In this document: positions 59,231-64,000 of the stretch, one piece after another | Numbering within the stretch: the first letter of the stretch is position 1 | Layout: each line of letters begins with the position of its first letter | NCBI GenBank assembly: GCA_019915015.1 | Contig: JAHBBC010000007.1 | Span: forward strand, 682,001 to 746,000 | Length of the DNA stretch: 64,000 bases | Source: Auriscalpium vulgare | Lineage: Eukaryota; Basidiomycota; Agaricomycetes; Russulales; Auriscalpiaceae | Reading direction: 5' to 3' | The notes under the pieces: generated by a model | What the model was told of the DNA's origin: nothing | The model's database searches: none | The model's input: only the letters and a program-made list of their open reading frames with translations | Program-made: the position numbers and the translations under genes

Positions 59231-60537
59231 TCAGATCGGATCTACAGACGCGTAGGGCACCTCGTTGAACAGCTTGGACACGCTCTCGCCGTAGTGGCTG
59301 CGCCGGATGACCTCCGCCAGCACGGGCCCAATGTCGATCACCTCCAGCTTCGCACACCGCGCCTGGTTCGCCTGCTGCGGCAGCGTGTTCGTCACGATCA
59401 GCTTCTCCAGCGCGCTCCCCGCTACCGCCTCCAGCGCGTTGCCGCTCAGGATCCCGTGCGTCACAATCGCATATACCTTCGTCACCCCCGCCTCCGCAAG
59501 GTGCTGCGCCGCCAGGCAGAGCGTCCCGCACGTGTCCGCCATGTCGTCCACCAGGATCGCCACCTTCCCCTTCACGTGCCCCACCAGCACCATCCGCGAC
59601 ACCTCGTTCGCCTTTTTCCGCTCCTTGTGGAACAGCGCAAAGTCCACCCCCAGCCGGTCCGCCATCGACGTCGCCCTGCCGCACCGTCAGCCCGCGCCCC
59701 CCACACACACACACTCACCACTTGCCTTTTCGCGCCCCCCGCGTCGGGCGACACGATCACAACGTCCGCCAGCTCAAAGTTCGTCCGGATGTGCAGGATC
59801 ACAGACGGCTCCGCGTACAGCTTCCCGCACGTGTGAGGCTTATCATAGCGACGCTGGAATAGAGCCACTCACACTGCCCGTCCGCGTCAGTGCACTGCCC
59901 ATGACGGAACGCACGGCGCACTCACTTGTCGACCGGCACATCGAAGAACCCTTGGATCTGCGAAGCGTGCAGGTCCATAGTCTAGCACGCCCGTCACGCC
60001 CGCCGTCCCCGACATACACGACAGGCCACTCACGATGACATGGTCGCACCCCGACTTCTGCAGCATGTTCGCGACGAGCTTCGCGGTGATCGGCGCGCGC
60101 GACTTGTCCTTCTTGTCCTGGCGCGCATACGGGAAGAGGGGCACGACCGCCGTGATGCGCTTCGCGCTCGCGATCTTGCACGCGTGGATCATGATGCAGA
60201 GCTCCATGAGCGCGGTGTTGATCGACCCGCAGCCCGTGTTGAGGATGTAGACGTCGTCCTCGCGCACCGACTCGGCGATGCGCACGTTGCTCTCGCCGAT
60301 CCCGCTGCGCGCCACGTCCGCCTTGGCGATGGGCACCCCGAGCCTGTGCGCCGCCGCCGTCCAGTGAGCACCCTGCCGTCCGAGCGCGATGGGCATGCGT
60401 ACCGCCGAGTGATGATTTCCGCGAGCTCGGGATGGCTCGTGCCTGCACGGACAGCAGCTTAGCCCACACTCCCCTCCTCTCCACCCATCGGACTGTGACG
60501 CACCGGTGAAGATTTTGATGCCGCTACCGTTCAACAT
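59231..60537 (-). CDS. Ribose-phosphate pyrophosphokinase (PRPP synthetase)
   Basis: Makes PRPP from ribose-5-phosphate and ATP for purine, pyrimidine, His, Trp and NAD synthesis. The ATG at 60537 gives [12 protein letters not shown], joined by splicing to [13 protein letters not shown] and [14 protein letters not shown]. Then come [79 protein letters not shown] and [15 protein letters not shown], the PRPP-binding loop. It ends [11 protein letters not shown] at 59231. The short KDKSRAPI flexible loop without a large insertion points to the Prs2/3/4-like catalytic type rather than inserted Prs1/Prs5 forms. Six or so short introns are needed. Confidence 0.94.
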
Positions 60538-63500
60538 TGTGCGAGATGGCAGGCGGGCCAAGGCCATGGACTGGCGCAAAGGCGAAAGGAGCGTGCGCAA
60601 AGGCTTGTGTAAGAAAAAAGAGGAGCACGCCCATCATGTTGCGGGCGCGCGCCACCGGATGCGTCCCGATTCCGGCCTTGGGCTTGTGTTTCTCCGCAAA
60701 AACTGTGGCTCGGGGCTTACGGCAGCACCGCGGTGTGCCCGCGACGCCCCTCTCGGGCAGGCGTCGCGCAGATTATTTGCGAGAGTTGTTTGGATTTAGC
60801 GTGGCAGGGTGGCGGACGAGCAACGTGGAGGCCTGCAGAGGCGCCAGGCGCGCACGTTCGCGGCGATGCGATCGCGCTGTTGCACCGTTATGACCGCCTC
60901 GCGACCAGCCTGCAAGCTCGTCTCCCACTCGTTCGCAGCTTCAAGATCCGCCCCCGACCGATGTTCTTGCGCGGTGGCCTCCCTGTCTATGCCGGCGACT
61001 GCGATCGCAGACGATCTCTGGAGCGTTCCGGCCGAAACGTCCTCGCTTAGCGGTGGCACGCTTAGCACTCGCTTAGCGCGTCTCCGTAGGCTGCCCGGAT
61101 GGTTTTAGAAGATAGTTGTACGCGGAACAGCGCACGCCTCTCCCGCCTCGCGTGACGGGCGTTGTCGCCGCCAAGGTCACTGCCCCACGCGTCGCCCCAC
61201 GCGTCGCCCCACGCGTCGCGAGCACCGCTACGCCCGCTAGTCCGCCTTCTGTGGAGGCGACGCTCCAACAATCAAGGATGCTCCATGCACCGCGTCGGAC
61301 CCGCTGCCGGTCGGGAGTCCGTTACGCATCAGCCGCGAGGGTTTTCTAGCGTGGCCAGGCATCCCCGCGACCTACAGCCAGGCGGCCGCGCGGATCCGCA
61401 TCATGATCACGACCCAAATGTGCGCCGGGCCACCGGCCGATCGAACGCGCGGCGACTCTGCTTTGATGGCCGCGATAGCCTGCGTGCGCCTACGGCACGG
61501 ATACGCTTCGGTTCTGGCGAAAAACGACCCGCGTTCCACAGGATCCGACGCACCGCCCTGCGTTCGCATGGTGTGGGGCAGTCTACGCTAGCGCTCTCGT
61601 CCCCGCTCTCGTCCCGCATGCATTCACCGCGGGTTGCCCCAAATCGCTCCCGGCGTCGTAAGCGGCGGGGATGTGGATCTATCCCGCATCTACGCCATTT
61701 ATGCGCAGAATCGCCGCGGACGCGCAAAGTAGCTCGAGACGGGATCGCGCCGTTTCGCGCCCGGTTCTATCCCAGATTCGCGCCACTTCTGCGCATGTAG
61801 AAGATGCAGGACCATGGCCGGCTTGGTTTGCTTTCTCACGGAAGATGCAATATATGTATGCAGGATTATGATACACATGGACAGTCTACGGGACAAATGA
61901 TACAATACCCGCGCCTTGCTCACGTCACCCTTTCTCTCACCTGCCAGGGCTCTATGTCTCCAGCGCTCGTAGCATGTCACAAATGAGCAATCAGATAGGA
62001 CAGACGTGAAGAATAATGATGTGGCCGCAAGAGCGTGGAGCTCGAAAAAGCGAAACTAATGCATAGGATGAGCCGAGTCGACAGACTGAGGTAGCGGACT
62101 CACCCCACGGCAATCGGGGCTACGACGAAAAAAGGTTGAGTACAGCGCCCAAAAAGAGACCATATAGCACTCACCCGGAGCGCATATATCCACCTTGCAT
62201 GCCTCGAGGCCTCTGCACCGGGTGTGGCGCGCATACCTGGGCTGAGACACCTCGACCGTTGCTCGCGTAGCTGGAGAGTCGGCATTCGGGAGGCTGAATG
62301 AGGGGACGAGTCTTGGAGCGACGGGCGGGGGGCAGGGCTCTAGGGCGGAGTGCGGGAGGGGGGGGGTTTGGTGGTTGGGGAAAGAGAGATCATGAAGAGA
62401 CAAGTCGTGAGAGGCGCGGGTACTCGAGTGAGCGACGACGTGTTGTTTGCGCGTGTGTGGCATGTAGAAACAGCGCGCAATGGCTCGGCATCGTGTGTGC
62501 TGAATCTATTGGTGCGATTTAGCCGCAAAATTACGCTCGGGGTTAAGTTATGCGGAAATTGGCATGGTGCGTCGATTTGCGGAAAGGTAGCGTAGATATT
62601 GTATCTACTCCATATCTATCTGGAGGCGATTTAGGGCAACCCGCGGTGATTCCGCCGCGCGCGGACGCTGCTCAGGCGTGCGTGCGTCGACCTCTGGCCT
62701 GGGCCGGCCGAGCTGGCGCGATTGATGGATGGCGGAGCGGGCGACACGTCTGCGGGCTTGCCCCGGCGATCAGCCTGTCAAGCCTCCCGCTTCCATGCAA
62801 GGCTCAAGCTCTGCCGGATCTTCGGTGCTACACATATGATTCTAATTTCTGTTCTACAGAGCCGACGCCTGACGACGCTCGCTGGCCTGCCCAACTCGCT
62901 CCCAAGTTCCGCGCTTCGATGAGGTGCCAAGGCGTCGGAGTATAATGGGAGAAGCAGCCCAACCGCCCGCCTAGCTCAGACGATGGGTTATCATGCTTCT
63001 CGCATCGATAGAACAACATCCTTCGCGCGGCGGCCGCCCGCCCGTCTAAAACGCGACGGACAACACAAACCTAGCAGTGGCTGTCCCACTTTCCCCCCAG
63101 CGAGGACACGGGGCAGAAGCACGAATATGTAACATTCAGATTCTGGAAGCGACGACCGGCTAAGCTACAAAACTATACACACTGCAGGAGGCTATCGACG
63201 TGGGCGAGCGAAGCGCGCGAGGGGGACGAAAACACAGACACGCTAAACAGAAAGCGTACTCGGAGACGATTGCGTACTCAGAGCCTAGATACGATACGAT
63301 GTGAACGGTGGTCAATGGAACAGCGCGTGCTGGTCGGGACGTGACAACAGGGGAAGAAGGTAGCTGACAATGAGAGTGAGAGTGCCGCGCGGGAAGCGAA
63401 TATAAACACAGGGAAGATCGCGGTGAAACAACAGAGACGCGAAGCAAGACATGGTAAACAGAGCAACCGGGCGCATTCAAGCAGGATAACTTCAATAGGG

Positions 63501-63587
63501 GTCATAACAGACAACGAATGCGAACTTCGTACGTATGTGACATCTTGGGAACAACACTCACATCCTCCCATGCGACGGCCCATTCAT
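60538..63587. other. Gene-poor GC-rich interval
   Basis: About 3 kb without a supportable gene. It holds the triple 12-bp repeat at 61182-61217, a CpG-rich stretch (about 60700-61800) and, on the minus strand at 61950-62420, short open segments bounded by GTGAGT-like sites. The right end (about 63050-63587) is probably the 3' UTR of the partial gene at the window edge. No transposase, reverse transcriptase or terminal repeats were recognised. Confidence 0.45.
61182..61217. repeat. Three tandem 12-bp units GCCCCACGCGTC
   Basis: Exact head-to-tail copies at 61182-61193, 61194-61205 and 61206-61217. Each carries the palindrome ACGCGT, the core of fungal MCB cell-cycle boxes. A chance GC-rich microsatellite is equally possible. 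Confidence 0.85.
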
Positions 63588-64000
63588 TCATTGAGGGCCC
63601 GCAGCGTTCCCAGAATTGCGCGTGTTGAGGATGTTCAATAGGTGCGCATTGTTACCGGGGACGCCTCGGGGGATGTCGAAGGTGGGCGACATCGACGGCG
63701 CCGACGAGGGCGGTACAGGACCCGCCATCATGGGCGGCAGTCCCACGCGCAGCGGCGCGCCGTGGAATGGGCCTCCGAAGGAAGCGTTCGGGGGGCCGGC
63801 CATCATCGGGGGGTACATGGGCATGTGAGGAGGCATGGGAGGCGGACCACCGAAGAAGTGGGGCATCGGCGGCAGAGGAAGCCTCTGGAACGCAGGCGGA
63901 GGAGGTGCCCCCGAGAGTGCGCTGAGCAGCTGCGCCTGGTTCATGCTCCCACGCGTGTTGAACCGCCTGGGGGGCTGAGGGTTGGGGATCGGATGGAAAG
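63588..64000 (-). CDS. 3' part of a Pro/Met-rich protein, possibly the Dcp2 decapping enzyme C-terminus
   Basis: Open from the window edge (FHPIPNPQPPRRFNTRGS) to the stop at 63588. The segment is dominated by Pro, Met, Gly and Phe (HFFGGPPPMPPHMPMYPPMM). Two short leucine motifs stand out, QAQLLSALSG at the start and NNAHLLNILNTR near the end. Such LLxxL motifs in a disordered Pro-rich tail resemble the helical leucine-rich motifs of fungal Dcp2, which bind Edc3 and Pat1, but many RNA-granule proteins look similar. The 5' part, and any Nudix domain, would lie beyond position 64000. Confidence 0.55.
   Translation of the reverse strand, partial: FHPIPNPQPPRRFNTRGSMNQAQLLSALSGAPPPPAFQRLPLPPMPHFFGGPPPMPPHMPMYPPMMAGPPNASFGGPFHGAPLRVGLPPMMAGPVPPSSAPSMSPTFDIPRGVPGNNAHLLNILNTRNSGNAAGPQ

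Noticed and set aside
58146..59714. 522-codon minus-strand frame spanning the kinase and PRPP synthetase genes
   Set aside because: It mixes Gly/Ala-rich shadow of the synthetase with one true kinase exon; the two genes have separate, motif-supported frames.
60700..61800. CpG-rich stretch as a candidate transposon or RIP-affected element
   Set aside because: No terminal repeats, target-site duplication or transposase/reverse-transcriptase motif, and CpG is not depleted as RIP would require.

Overview
The window is nuclear DNA of a filamentous basidiomycete, most likely an Agaricomycete. The evidence is: dense genes on both strands; many short introns (about 45-60 nt) with GT-AG ends and CTNAC-like branch sites; GC-rich third codon positions; and a conserved fungal gene set (Npl4, Ugo1, Cox19, Hsp104, Spc7/KNL1, chitin deacetylase, tricalbin, Alg10). 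No tRNA, rRNA, CRISPR array or complete transposon was recognised. The supplied single-frame ORFs allow non-ATG starts, so most genes below were assembled by joining exons by eye. Outer coordinates are firm where start and stop are named; inner exon borders are predictions.

Layout. 0.2-2.2 kb: SRPK-type kinase. 3.0-5.1 kb: a gene with two BTB/POZ units. 5.1-7.1 kb: gene-poor, with a 136-bp tandem duplication. 7.1-9.6 kb: HxxxD (BAHD-type) acyltransferase. 10.2-13.1 kb: GPI-anchored chitin deacetylase and a SET/Vps75-type histone chaperone. 14.1-18.8 kb: Cox19, a Cys-3/MetR-like bZIP factor and Npl4. 19.2-22.9 kb: Nudix hydrolase with a membrane tail, and Ugo1. 24.5-29.7 kb: tricalbin with SMP and five C2 domains. 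30.3-33.0 kb: an unrecognised gene with an apparent one-base frameshift, and the Mtq2-type methyltransferase. 33.3-43.4 kb: mitotic block of kinesin-6 and Spc7/KNL1, divergent from a 146-bp shared promoter, followed by a 699-residue coiled-coil protein. 43.6-50.2 kb: Alg10, a NIPA-like transporter and an unrecognised gene. 50.5-54.4 kb: Hsp104 and complex I NDUFS6. 55.8-60.5 kb: an Ime2/MAK/RCK-like kinase and PRPP synthetase. 60.5-63.6 kb: gene-poor. 63.6 kb to the end: 3' part of a proline-rich protein.

Most genes are housekeeping. No biosynthetic, defence or mobile cluster is evident. The most notable points are structural: two BTB units joined by an in-frame intron, an initiator exon containing only ATG in NPL4, a 6-nt microexon encoding a zinc-ligand cysteine in NDUFS6, a GC-AG intron in the MTQ2 homologue, a Cox19 gene invisible to long-ORF scanning, a frameshifted hypothetical gene, and two conserved-looking proteins I could not assign.
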